Assembly: GCA_020444545.1 (NCBI GenBank)
Contig: JAHLKT010000004.1
Span: forward strand, 124,001 to 188,000
From: Desulfarculaceae bacterium
GTDB lineage: Bacteria > Desulfobacterota > Desulfarculia > Desulfarculales > Desulfarculaceae
Length of the DNA: 64,000 bases
Direction: 5' to 3'
Positions 54,749-62,386 of the stretch are shown here, in pieces. The notes beneath the pieces were generated by a model, which was given only the letters and a program-made list of their open reading frames with translations, made no database searches and had not been told where the DNA came from. Position 1 is the first letter of the stretch; every line of letters starts with the position of its first letter. Position numbers and translations under genes: made by a program.

Positions 54749-55051
54749 TTACTGGGCCGCCGGCCCCTCGATGCGCTCCAGGATCTTGCCGTTCTCATCC
54801 ACCAGGTAGAGGCTGAACCCGTCGTCGCGGGCGGCCTCGCCGATCTGTTCGCGGTGCATGGCCTCCACGGTGCGTTGCACGTCCGGGTCCACGGGCAGGC
54901 GGCCCATGAGGATCAAGGCATGGTCCTTCTCGGCGGTCACCGGGATGAAGCGCTCGCCCGCCTCGTCCTCCAGGCCCAGGAAGTTCTCGTAATCCTTGCC
55001 GCGCTGGGTGATCACCCAAACGTACTTGCTTTCGTCGGTCTTATCGCTCAT
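54749..55051 (-). CDS. Small conserved-looking acidic protein
   Basis: 100 residues, soluble, acidic. It contains VWVITQRGKDYENFLGLEDEAGERFIPVTAEKDHA near the N-terminus, then a helical region, then a beta-hairpin-like tail. I cannot assign a family. The start is supported by GGAGAGAG upstream and GC3-rich codons. Confidence 0.6.
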   Translation of the reverse strand: MSDKTDESKYVWVITQRGKDYENFLGLEDEAGERFIPVTAEKDHALILMGRLPVDPDVQRTVEAMHREQIGEAARDDGFSLYLVDENGKILERIEGPAAQ

Positions 55052-55375
55052 GGCTCTCTCCGGGCCGAAATTGTCGTGTGCCTAAAACTTAGGGTCTGAG
55101 AAGCTTCCCGTCAAGGCGGGGCTTGCGCGGGGGGTGCGTGGCGGCCATTATTAATCCATGTGCACCTGCCGGGAATACAAAGAGCCCTACCGCCCGCCCA
55201 GCCCGGGCGGCGCGGCCCGCCGCCGGGCCCTCTTGGCTGCTAGCGCGGCGGCTTGCCCGGGCCCCGGCTCCCCGAAGCAACCCGAGGATACGCCCCAAGG
55301 CAGCGCCTCCCTTGCGCGCCCCGCCCGCCCGCGCTAGAGTAGCCCCTCCACACGCTGGAGAAAGGCAATAAGCGC
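55052..55375. other. 324-nt GC-rich gap without a supported gene
   Basis: Contains a 59-codon ATG frame (55158-55337) rich in Pro/Ala/Arg without an RBS, and dense GC inverted repeats. I see no tRNA or clear terminator. Confidence 0.4.
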
Positions 55376-55999
55376 ATGGGACTGCTCAAGGGACGGGCCA
55401 GCATCACCCGCTACAAGGTCAGCGGCGAGCCGCCCGCCGGCTTCTGGGACTTCATCGACCGCCGGGTGAAAGCCCACGTCTTTAAGGACATCGAGAACAG
55501 CACCGAGGAGATCTCGGTGGGCTGGTGTTCCATCAACGATTTCCTGGACACCGAGTTCGCCTTCATGGCCTACGCCATGGAGCCCTACGTGCTCTTGGGC
55601 CTGCGGGTGGACCAGCGCAAGGTGAGCGCTTCCCTGCTCAAGAAATACCACCGCCTGGAGATGGACAAGGCCCTGAGCTTCATGGACGAGGGCCGCAAGC
55701 TGGGCCGGGTGCGCCGCGAGGAGCTAAAGGACAAGGCCCGCTTGGGCCTCTTGGCCCGCATACCGCCCGAGACCAAGCTCTACGAGGTGATCTGGGACAC
55801 GGCCAGCAATGAACTGTGGCTGGGCGCGGGCAGCCGCAAGGTGCTGGACCTGTTTGAGGAGCATTTCGTGGCCAGCTTCGGCCTGGAGCTGACCCCCCGC
55901 CTGCCCTTCCTGGTGGCGCGCGACCTGCTGGCCGGTAGCCTGGACCTGGCCCGCCTGGAAGAAGCCCGCCCCTGGGGACCCCTGGCCGTGGAGGCGTAG
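55376..55999 (+). CDS. RdgC-like protein
   Basis: 207 residues. The N-terminus MGLLKGRASITRYKV, followed by EEISVGWCSINDFLD and LLGLRVDQRKVSASLLKKY, and the end FGLELTPRLPF match the short RdgC family members in Geobacter and relatives (E. coli RdgC is 303 residues). RdgC is a DNA-binding ring linked to control of RecA and to recombination. The short members are not tested. The following 175-residue gene, 3 nt downstream, appears to be a fixed partner. Confidence 0.72.
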   Translation: MGLLKGRASITRYKVSGEPPAGFWDFIDRRVKAHVFKDIENSTEEISVGWCSINDFLDTEFAFMAYAMEPYVLLGLRVDQRKVSASLLKKYHRLEMDKALSFMDEGRKLGRVRREELKDKARLGLLARIPPETKLYEVIWDTASNELWLGAGSRKVLDLFEEHFVASFGLELTPRLPFLVARDLLAGSLDLARLEEARPWGPLAVEA

Positions 56000-56002
56000 C
56001 AG

Positions 56003-56530
56003 ATGGACCTGATGGAGCTGCTCAATCAGAAGGTTTTCCTGGGCCAGGAGTTCCTTACCTGGCTGTGGTACTTGGGCGAAAACGAAGGCGGGGCCGACCT
56101 GGGCGAGCTGAACTGGGTGGAGGTGGCCCTGGGCGAGCGCTTGGTGCTGGGCCCGGCCATGGGCGCTGAGGGCTCGCGGGTGACGGTCAGCGGAGCCGAG
56201 GGCTCCCTGGCCGAGGCGCGCGAGGCCCTGCGCCAGGGCAAGCTGGTGGAGTCGCTGCGCCTCAACCTGGAGATTCACGGCGAGGAGTATGCGCTCAGCC
56301 TGGACGCGGCCGAGCTGGCCGTGAAGAGCCTGAAGCTGCCCAGCGCCGGCCCGGCCGGCGAGGAGCCGGATGGGCTGGAGGGCCTGGCCCTGGAGCGGGT
56401 GGCGCTCATGGAAAGCGCCCTAAAGGCGGTGGACGGCCTGTTCAAGATGTTCCTGGCCCAGCGCCTGGACAACATCGAAGGGCCCCAGCTGCGCGAAACC
56501 CTGACCGCCTGGGCCGCCGAGGAGGGCTAG
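56003..56530 (+). CDS. Conserved partner of the RdgC-like protein
   Basis: 175 residues, soluble. The start (LLNQKVFLGQEFLTWLWYLGE) and the leucine-rich end (ALERVALMESALKAVDGLFKMFLAQRL) resemble proteins paired with short RdgC homologues in related bacteria, as far as I recall. Function unknown. GGAGG 8 nt before ATG. It overlaps the convergent downstream gene by 4 nt. Confidence 0.65.
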   Translation: MDLMELLNQKVFLGQEFLTWLWYLGENEGGADLGELNWVEVALGERLVLGPAMGAEGSRVTVSGAEGSLAEAREALRQGKLVESLRLNLEIHGEEYALSLDAAELAVKSLKLPSAGPAGEEPDGLEGLALERVALMESALKAVDGLFKMFLAQRLDNIEGPQLRETLTAWAAEEG

Positions 56531-56961
56531 CCCCTCCCGGCCGCGGCGTGGGCCTCGCGGGCCCGCGCCAGGCAATAGACGCCCAGCTCCGGGTCGTCGC
56601 CTTCCACGTCGAAGCAGAAGCCGTCTCCGCCGTACATGCCGTCCGGAATCAGATTGCCCAGCTCCTCGGGGTCGTTGACCTCATCCCCGAAAAAGCAGAT
56701 GGAGAGCATCAGCTCGTCGGCGCCCAGGGGCACCACGTCGGCCATGGCGAACAAGGGCCGCTCGCGCCCGGCCGGCCGCTGGGCCAGATCCCAGCGCAGG
56801 CTGTAGCTCACCCCCGGGCGGGGCAAAAAGGTCTCTTTTACCCCGGGAAGCGCGCGCACGCCCGCCAGGAAGCTCTGGTATATCCCCTTCAGGGCTGCCT
56901 GCTCGCCGGGCCACTCCGCCAAAAACTGCTCCAGGGTCATATCGCTACCGGTGTCGCTCAT
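56527..56961 (-). CDS. DUF3786-like protein (putative)
   Basis: 144 residues from ATG 56961. It has RPGVSYSLRWDLAQR, PLFAMADVVPLGADELMLSICFFGDEVNDPEE and GDGFCFDVEGDDP. This pattern resembles small proteins with DUF3786 in anaerobes, but I am not sure. Soluble with few cysteines. GAGG lies 10 nt upstream. Confidence 0.5.
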   Translation of the reverse strand: MSDTGSDMTLEQFLAEWPGEQAALKGIYQSFLAGVRALPGVKETFLPRPGVSYSLRWDLAQRPAGRERPLFAMADVVPLGADELMLSICFFGDEVNDPEELGNLIPDGMYGGDGFCFDVEGDDPELGVYCLARAREAHAAAGRG

Positions 56962-57062
56962 GAGTCGCATCCTCGGGTTGATCAAGGTATGGCCGACACA
57001 TAGCACAAAGCGGCCCGCCTGGCCACAAAAAGCCCTACATTCATCAGGTTTTTATCGGGAGA

Positions 57063-57404
57063 CTAGGGTTCCAGGTGGTGCAAATGGGGGCTCCGCTCCA
57101 GGATGGCGCGCAGGGAGCGCTCGGTGCGGCGCAGGTGGGCCAGGTTGCGGATGATCAGAGTAAGGCCCAGGCTGATGAGTCCCAGGCAAACCGCGATGAG
57201 CGGGGCCAGGTAGCCGATGTTGTCCCAGAAGTGATAGAGCCGCGAGGTCACCACCAGCAGCGAGATGATGCCCATGGGCACGGCCAGCACCGCCAGGCCG
57301 GTGCGCACCGCCGCCAGCAGGGTGCGCTTCTGGGCCAGGAGGAACTGGGCCTCGTTGATGAGGATGCCTTCGGGCTCGGGCTGGGTGGTCTCTTCCAGGG
57401 GCAA
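57063..57404 (-). CDS. YidH-like (DUF202) small membrane protein
   Basis: 113 residues. The segment AQKRTLLAAVRTGLAVLAVPMGI resembles the LANERTFLAWIRTGLAL core of DUF202, and two membrane segments are visible (about 33-54 and 65-86). Members are inner-membrane proteins of unknown function. It lies 18 nt after the PEP-CTERM gene on the same strand. Confidence 0.65.
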   Translation of the reverse strand: MPLEETTQPEPEGILINEAQFLLAQKRTLLAAVRTGLAVLAVPMGIISLLVVTSRLYHFWDNIGYLAPLIAVCLGLISLGLTLIIRNLAHLRRTERSLRAILERSPHLHHLEP

Positions 57405-57422
57405 GGCTTTCTCCCCGGCGAC

Positions 57423-58019
57423 CTAGCGCCGCCGGCGGCGCACCCAGGCCACCAGGCCCACGGCCGAGGCCAACAGCAGGCCGCTGGCCGGCTCCGGGGT
57501 GCCCGCGCTGGGGGTGGTTTTGTCGAAAAACACCGAATTGATCTGGATGTTGGCGTCGCGCACCGGGCTGTAGTTGGAGCCGTACTGGTCGTTGAGCCAG
57601 GAGAAGCGGATGGTGTAGAGGCCGTCACTGAATATCTGGGCGGTCTGCTGGCCCACATAGGCCTTGTCGTCGCTGGCCGGGATGTACATGGTCTGGCCGG
57701 TGATGGACTCCTTCACGTGGAAGGCGCTGTACCAGTTAGTGCCCAGGTAGCCGCGGTTGATGACCTCCAGGCCGTAGGTCCACTCCCCGGCGGTGAGGTA
57801 GACCTCGTACTCCACCCACCCGCTCCAGGCGGTATAGGTGGCCCCGCCGGCCAGGTCGGTCCAGCCCTTGCCACTGGAGCCGCTGGCGCTGTAGGCCGAA
57901 CCGGCCAGGATCAACTCGGCCGAGTCGAAGTTGTCAGCCCGGGCCGTATGGGCCGAGGCCCACAACAGACCCAGGGCCAACAGGCAGGCCAGGAGGCTAT
58001 GTGACCAGGAAAATCGCAT
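57423..58019 (-). CDS. PEP-CTERM sorted exported protein
   Basis: 198 residues. Signal peptide about 1-28. A beta-rich middle part with Ser/Gly/Tyr-rich sequence. The C-terminus has the PEP motif at 175-177, one hydrophobic helix and five arginines: a PEP-CTERM sorting signal processed by exosortase (XrtA/EpsH). The protein would be released or attached to the cell surface in organisms that make exopolysaccharide. No exosortase gene lies in the window. Confidence 0.85.
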   Translation of the reverse strand: MRFSWSHSLLACLLALGLLWASAHTARADNFDSAELILAGSAYSASGSSGKGWTDLAGGATYTAWSGWVEYEVYLTAGEWTYGLEVINRGYLGTNWYSAFHVKESITGQTMYIPASDDKAYVGQQTAQIFSDGLYTIRFSWLNDQYGSNYSPVRDANIQINSVFFDKTTPSAGTPEPASGLLLASAVGLVAWVRRRRR

Positions 58020-58117
58020 ACGCGGATAGCTTCCCACAAATTGATTGTTTTAATTGTAATGGGAAAATCGTCTGGAGGCCAGGGGGTTTCCGGAGCATGG
58101 GGCAGCGGGGCGGCGAG

Positions 58118-58152
58118 AAATAAGAGGTTGGGAATAAGGAAAGAGGGGTGGT
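58118..58152 (+). repeat. Purine-rich intergenic tract, copy C
   Basis: Contains GTTGGGAATAA followed by GGAAAGAGGGG; copy D at 38505-38552 on the minus strand shares the same 11-mer. Confidence 0.4.
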
Positions 58153-58207
58153 GGCTGATGTTGCTAATCCGCCAAGACCACATCTTGTCGTACGCAAAAA
58201 AAGGCCG

Positions 58208-58600
58208 CTACGGCTTGCCGTTAAAGCGAACGGCGTCTCCACTGCAAGTCACACTTGACCAACAATTAGTACCTAAGTTGGTCCCGAGAGAGTCACAAGC
58301 GACATTAACAAACCCGTCCGCACCCTTCCGATAGCCTTTTATTCGCAGTTGCTCAAGAGCATTACCCGTCGTCGCTGCATCATCCCACATCCAGTGCTTG
58401 CAAGACGTAGCCTTCATTTGGCCGAGAAACTCTAAAACCGGCGGATATTCATCCGATCCGCGATAAATTTTGATCTTGAAGGCTGCGTTGCGTTCTGCCG
58501 GCGGCACCTTATTAACGTCCATGACATCCACAAAGGGGACACAGCCGGCGGATAAAGCCATGAGTAAAAAACAACCAAATGCCAACTTGTTAAAAAACAT
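58208..58600 (-). CDS. RcsF-like outer-membrane lipoprotein, AT-rich
   Basis: 130 residues. Signal peptide with lipobox LSAGC (lipidated C20). The C-terminal domain (ALEQLRIKGYRKGADGFVNVAC..CW..VTCSGDAVR) resembles RcsF. Its four cysteines C67, C102, C113 and C119 are spaced 35-11-6, almost the same as in E. coli RcsF (C74, C109, C118, C124: 35-9-6), where they form two non-consecutive disulfides. The gene is AT-richer than its surroundings. RcsF senses envelope stress, but no RcsCDB is present here. Confidence 0.75.
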   Translation of the reverse strand: MFFNKLAFGCFLLMALSAGCVPFVDVMDVNKVPPAERNAAFKIKIYRGSDEYPPVLEFLGQMKATSCKHWMWDDAATTGNALEQLRIKGYRKGADGFVNVACDSLGTNLGTNCWSSVTCSGDAVRFNGKP

Positions 58601-58733
58601 TTACTTTCCCAACTTCCTTTTTAACCGCAGCAAACTAACATAATCAGGATTCTCTGGGCAAATCATGCTATCAGGGCTTTAATTGTGGTGGGTGCCCGTC
58701 GAACACTCACATTCCCACCCTTCCCCTCCCCCA

Positions 58734-58763
58734 CAAAAAAAGGAAGGCCGTGAAGGCCTTCCT
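58734..58763 (-). terminator. Terminator of tRNA-Ala
   Basis: A perfect 9-bp stem (58741-58749 with 58755-58763) and, on the minus strand, an uninterrupted run of at least seven Ts. Confidence 0.92.
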
Positions 58764-58779
58764 CGATGCGATCAAGTTG

Positions 58780-58855
58780 TGGTGGAGCTGAAGGGACTCG
58801 AACCCTCGACTTCCACGTTGCGAACGTGGCGCTCTCCCAGCTGAGCTACAGCCCC
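58780..58855 (-). tRNA. tRNA-Ala (CGC)
   Basis: A 76-nt cloverleaf with encoded CCA. Acceptor GGGGCTG/CAGCTCC (one G-U), D-arm AGCTCAGCTGGGAGAGC, anticodon stem CCACG/CGTGG with loop TTCGCAA (anticodon CGC), T-loop GTTCGAGTC. It reads GCG, a common codon in this GC-rich genome. Confidence 0.95.
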
Positions 58856-58897
58856 ACGGAACGAGGCCCGGCTTGGCTTCCGGGCCAGCGTGGGAGG

Positions 58898-58926
58898 AAT
58901 ATACCGGCGAGGCGGGGCAAAGTCAA
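58898..58926 (-). promoter_or_regulatory. Sigma70 promoter of tRNA-Ala
   Basis: Minus strand: TTGACT, 17-nt spacer, TATATT; 42 nt to the tRNA 5' end. Confidence 0.75.
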
Positions 58927-59006
58927 CCAATGCCCGGCATATCCCACCATGCCTAACAATATACCAGCCCTTACCTAATCGGCCCCGTCCCCCGGCCCCT
59001 AGGCTC

Positions 59007-59035
59007 TCGACAGCCAGGCCCCACCGTGCTAGCAT
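59007..59035 (+). promoter_or_regulatory. Probable promoter of hisB
   Basis: TCGACA (59007-59012), 17-nt spacer, TAGCAT (59030-59035), 76 nt before the hisB ATG. Confidence 0.45.
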
Positions 59036-59111
59036 CTCAGGCAAAACGGGCCTTGCGGGGCCCGGGGCGGTGGGGTGTGCCCGCCGTGCCTTTGCGGTGA
59101 AGGATTTTAGC

Positions 59112-59699
59112 ATGAGCCGCCGAGCCGAAATTAAACGCGAGACCAAGGAAACCGAGGTCAGCCTGTCCCTGGACCTGGATGGCACCGGCCAGAGCGAAAT
59201 TTCCACCGGAGTGGGCTTTTTCGACCACATGCTCACTCATGTGGCCTTCCACGGCTATTTCGACCTGAAGCTCACGGCCAAGGGCGACCTGGAAGTGGAC
59301 CCCCACCACACGGTGGAGGACGTGGGCATCTGCCTGGGTCAGGCCATGAAAGAGGCCCTGGGCGAGCGCAGCGGCCTGGTGCGCTACGGCTCGTCCTTCG
59401 TGCCCATGGACGAATCCCTGGCCCAGGTGGTGGTGGACCTGTCCAACCGCCCCCTTTACAAGGGCGTGTATCAGCGCCGCCCCGGCACGGTGGGCGGCTT
59501 CGACGGCCAGCTGGCCGAGGAATTTTGGCGGGCCCTGGCGCTCAACGCCGGCCTGACCCTGCACGTGCGCCTTATTTACGGCGACAATGATCACCACATG
59601 CTGGAGGCCGCCTTCAAGGCCCTGGGACGGGCCTTGGACCAAGCCACCGCCCGGGAGGACCGCGGTCGCGGCTCTTCCTCTACCAAGGGGGTGTTATGA
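59112..59699 (+). CDS. hisB: Imidazoleglycerol-phosphate dehydratase HisB
   Basis: 195 residues, monofunctional. The manganese motifs FFDHMLTHVAFHG, DPHHTVEDVG and GDNDHHMLEAAFK are complete. It dehydrates IGP to imidazole acetol phosphate. ATG 59112 with GAAGGA. It overlaps the next lipoprotein gene by 4 nt, with hisA 4 nt beyond that. Confidence 0.95.
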   Translation: MSRRAEIKRETKETEVSLSLDLDGTGQSEISTGVGFFDHMLTHVAFHGYFDLKLTAKGDLEVDPHHTVEDVGICLGQAMKEALGERSGLVRYGSSFVPMDESLAQVVVDLSNRPLYKGVYQRRPGTVGGFDGQLAEEFWRALALNAGLTLHVRLIYGDNDHHMLEAAFKALGRALDQATAREDRGRGSSSTKGVL

Positions 59700-60403
59700 A
59701 AGCCCGGAGTATGGTTTCTCTCCTGGCGGCCGGCGCTTTGCTGGCCGTGGTGGCCCTGGGGCTGGGCTGCGCGCCCCCGCGGGACACCACCATCAACCGC
59801 GACCTGACCTGGGTGCCCAAGAAAATGGCGGTGCTGCCTTATCAAAAGGTGCTGCCCAACAAGGAAACCGGCCCCAGCGTGTCCTGCCCCCTCACCGGGT
59901 CGGTGTTTACTTGCGGCCAGATCGTGGTGACCGCCGAGAACACGCTCAACGAGCAGCTCAACGAGCAGCTCAAGCAGTTCTCCAAGGTGCCTTTCATCCC
60001 TTACCCCCAAGCCGGCCTGACCTATAGCGTGGTGGCCGGGCGCAGCCTTACCGACACGGTCCGCGAAGAGATCGTGGCCACGGGCAAGGAGCTGGGCGTG
60101 GACGTGGTGCTCACCGGCTTCGTCTACCGCTACCGTCAGCGCGATGGCGACGCCTACGGGGTGAACAATCCCGCCTCGGTGGCCTTCGACCTGTCGGTGG
60201 TCAGGGTGCGCGACGGTTCGGTGATCTGGAAGAACTCCTTTGACCAGACCCAGAAGTCGCTGGCGTCCGACCTGTTCAACCTCGGGCAATACATGAAGCA
60301 CGGCCTGCGCTGGCTCACCGCCGAGCAGCTGTCGAACATCGGCATGACCCAGATCATGGAGACCTTCCCCTGGCGCAAGGCTCCGCCCAAGAAAAAAGAG
60401 TAG
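59696..60403 (+). CDS. Lipoprotein between hisB and hisA
   Basis: 235 residues. Signal peptide with lipobox LGLGC (C25). The mature part has KMAVLPYQ and later VDVVLTGFVYRYRQRDGDAYGV and SVIWKNSFDQTQKSL; this is like CsgG/TolB-N-type or GNA1162-type envelope lipoproteins that assemble at the membrane. Its place between two histidine genes is unexplained, since it has no evident role in the pathway. Function unknown. Confidence 0.7.
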   Translation: MKARSMVSLLAAGALLAVVALGLGCAPPRDTTINRDLTWVPKKMAVLPYQKVLPNKETGPSVSCPLTGSVFTCGQIVVTAENTLNEQLNEQLKQFSKVPFIPYPQAGLTYSVVAGRSLTDTVREEIVATGKELGVDVVLTGFVYRYRQRDGDAYGVNNPASVAFDLSVVRVRDGSVIWKNSFDQTQKSLASDLFNLGQYMKHGLRWLTAEQLSNIGMTQIMETFPWRKAPPKKKE

Positions 60404-60407
60404 AGCC

Positions 60408-61136
60408 TTGGAGGCAATACCCGCCGTAGACCTGAAGGGCGGCCGCTGCGTGCGTTTGCAGCAGGGCCGCATGGACAAGGAAACCGTGTTCAGCCACGAC
60501 CCGGTGGCCATGGCGCGCCATTGGGAAGAGGAAGGCGCTCGTCGCCTGCACGTGGTGGACCTGGACGGCGCGGTGGAAGGCCGCCCGGCCAACGCCGCGG
60601 TGATCGAGAGCATCTGCTCCGCCCTGAGCATTCCGGTGCAGCTGGGCGGCGGAGTGCGCGACCTGGAGGGCCTCAAGCGGACCCTGGACCTGGGGGTGGA
60701 CCGGGTGATCCTGGGCACCCTGGCCGCGCGCGAGCCCTACACGGCCTTGCAAGCGGCCGAGCTGTTCCCGGGCCGGGTGGTCATCGGCATCGACGCCCGC
60801 GACGGCATGGTGGCGGTGCAGGGCTGGACCGAGGACATGGGCCTGCATTTCCTGGAGGCGGCCAAGCCCTTCGACATTCCCCAGGTGGCGGCGATCATCT
60901 TCACCGACATCTCCCGCGACGGCATGCACACCGGGCCCAACCTGGAAAGCACCGCCCAGCTCTGCCGCTCGGTGGCCGTGCCTATCATCGCCGCGGGCGG
61001 GGTGCACGACCTGGACGACGTGCGCCGCCTGATGGAGCTGGCTCCCGCTGGCCTGGCCGGGTTCATCACCGGGCGGGCCATATACGAAGGCACCCTGGAC
61101 CTGGCCGAGGCCATCGCGCTGGCCGCCTCGGCCTGA
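60408..61136 (+). CDS. hisA: HisA, ProFAR isomerase
   Basis: 242-residue TIM barrel. Catalytic D8 (IPAVDLKGG) and a second aspartate in GIDARDGMVAVQGW, with phosphate loops QLGGGVRD and AAGGVHD. It isomerises ProFAR to PRFAR for HisF. TTG start, no strong RBS, 4 nt after the lipoprotein gene. The KDG of the usual motif is KGG. Confidence 0.92.
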   Translation: MEAIPAVDLKGGRCVRLQQGRMDKETVFSHDPVAMARHWEEEGARRLHVVDLDGAVEGRPANAAVIESICSALSIPVQLGGGVRDLEGLKRTLDLGVDRVILGTLAAREPYTALQAAELFPGRVVIGIDARDGMVAVQGWTEDMGLHFLEAAKPFDIPQVAAIIFTDISRDGMHTGPNLESTAQLCRSVAVPIIAAGGVHDLDDVRRLMELAPAGLAGFITGRAIYEGTLDLAEAIALAASA

Positions 61137-61236
61137 CCCCGCCCCAGCTGGAGATCGTGGCAATTTGGTGAAACCCTTGCGGGGCGCCCCGGCCCCGGCC
61201 AGAGTATAGGCAGGCAACCCCGTTCAGGATGATCAT

Positions 61237-62022
61237 GTGAAGCCTCCCCAGCCAGCATCCCCGGAACCGGAGACCGCCCCGCCGGCCAAAAAGGGCCCCT
61301 CCCGCCTTGGCCTGGTCCTCAGCGTCCTGGGCCTGGTGGCGGTGGTGGTCCTGATGATCGTGTTCTGGAAGCCGCTGATGGACTACACCTGGCAGCTGTG
61401 GGAGCTGTTGCAGGACAAGGAGGCCTTCCGGGCGCGCATCGAATCCTACGGGGCCTGGGCCCCGGCGGTCTTCATCGTCTTCCAGATATTTCAGGTGCTG
61501 GTCTCGCCCATACCCGGCGAGCTGGTGGGCGCGGCCGGAGGCTATGTCTTCGGCTGGCTGCCCTCGCTGATCTACTCCACCATCGGGCTTTCCGTAGGCT
61601 CCTGGATCAACTTCTTCGCCGCGCGCCTTTTGGGCAAGGAGTTGGTGGAGCGGATGATTCCGCCCAAGTTCCTGGCCAAGATCTCCTATCTCATGGAGCG
61701 CCAGGGGGTCATCGCCAGCTTCATCTTCTTCATCATCCCCGGCTTCCCCAAGGACTACTTCTGCTTCGCCCTGGGCCTGTCGCCCATAAGCTGGCGCATC
61801 TTTCTGGTCATCAGCTCCATCGGGCGCATCCCGGGCACCCTGATGCTCTCGCTGCAAGGCGCGGCGATCTACAACGAGAACTACTGGAGCTTCATCGTGC
61901 TGGGGATACTCAGCGTGGGCTTCATCATTCCGGTGTGGATCTGGCGGGAGCGCATCTATCAGATGCTTTATCGCCTGGACAAGGACCGGGGCCCCCTGAA
62001 CGGGGACAACGAAGAGCAATAA
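61237..62022 (+). CDS. VTT-domain (TVP38/DedA-like) membrane protein
   Basis: 261 residues. One N-terminal TM helix (26-46), then a VTT/SNARE-associated domain: VSPIPGELVGAAGGYVFGW, GSWINFFAARLLGKELVE, FFIIPGFPKDYFCFALGL and SSIGRIPGTLMLSLQG. DedA-type proteins take part in lipid (undecaprenyl phosphate/phosphatidylethanolamine) scrambling or flipping. GTG start with AGGA. Its transcript may be linked to hisA. Confidence 0.8.
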   Translation: MKPPQPASPEPETAPPAKKGPSRLGLVLSVLGLVAVVVLMIVFWKPLMDYTWQLWELLQDKEAFRARIESYGAWAPAVFIVFQIFQVLVSPIPGELVGAAGGYVFGWLPSLIYSTIGLSVGSWINFFAARLLGKELVERMIPPKFLAKISYLMERQGVIASFIFFIIPGFPKDYFCFALGLSPISWRIFLVISSIGRIPGTLMLSLQGAAIYNENYWSFIVLGILSVGFIIPVWIWRERIYQMLYRLDKDRGPLNGDNEEQ

Positions 62023-62025
62023 GCC

Positions 62026-62271
62026 CTAGCGGCGCAGGGCCAGGGGCATGAACAGCACCTTGCCGGCGCCCTCGCCGGCGGCGCGCTGTGCCGGGCCGCG
62101 CCACAGGGAGCAGGGCTGGCAGGTGAACGAGGGCCAACGCCGCTTGACCACCACCTCCAGGCACATCCCGTAGAGGCCGCAGGTCATGTTGCGGTGTTCG
62201 CGCACCTGTTCGAAGGTCAGCGGCCGGTCCCAGAAGGCCGGCCCGTGGGGCCTGTGATTGCGAGGACGCAT
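62026..62271 (-). CDS. Small cysteine-containing protein
   Basis: 81 residues, basic. Four cysteines in the pattern C-x5-C and C-x2-C could bind a metal. I do not recognise the family. The start is uncertain (ATG 62271 or GTG 62292). It is convergent with the VTT gene, 3 nt apart. Confidence 0.5.
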   Translation of the reverse strand: MRPRNHRPHGPAFWDRPLTFEQVREHRNMTCGLYGMCLEVVVKRRWPSFTCQPCSLWRGPAQRAAGEGAGKVLFMPLALRR

Positions 62272-62350
62272 CTTCAACGCTGCCTTTTTCACCGGGTTGG
62301 TGGAGCAAATTTAGCACACCGACGCGGCCCAAGCCAACCCCGCTCAGTGC

Positions 62351-62379
62351 TTGCCCCGGCCGCCAGGGAGCGATATTCT
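62351..62379 (+). promoter_or_regulatory. Promoter of the methyltransferase (possible leaderless start)
   Basis: TTGCCC (62351-62356), 17-nt spacer, TATTCT (62374-62379), seven nt before the ATG at 62387. A TTG start at 62351 is thereby unlikely. Confidence 0.5.
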
Positions 62380-62386
62380 TATAGGA

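Noticed and set aside
55158-55337. 59-codon ORF with CTC at its start
   Set aside because: No RBS, composition Pro/Ala/Arg typical of non-coding GC-rich DNA.
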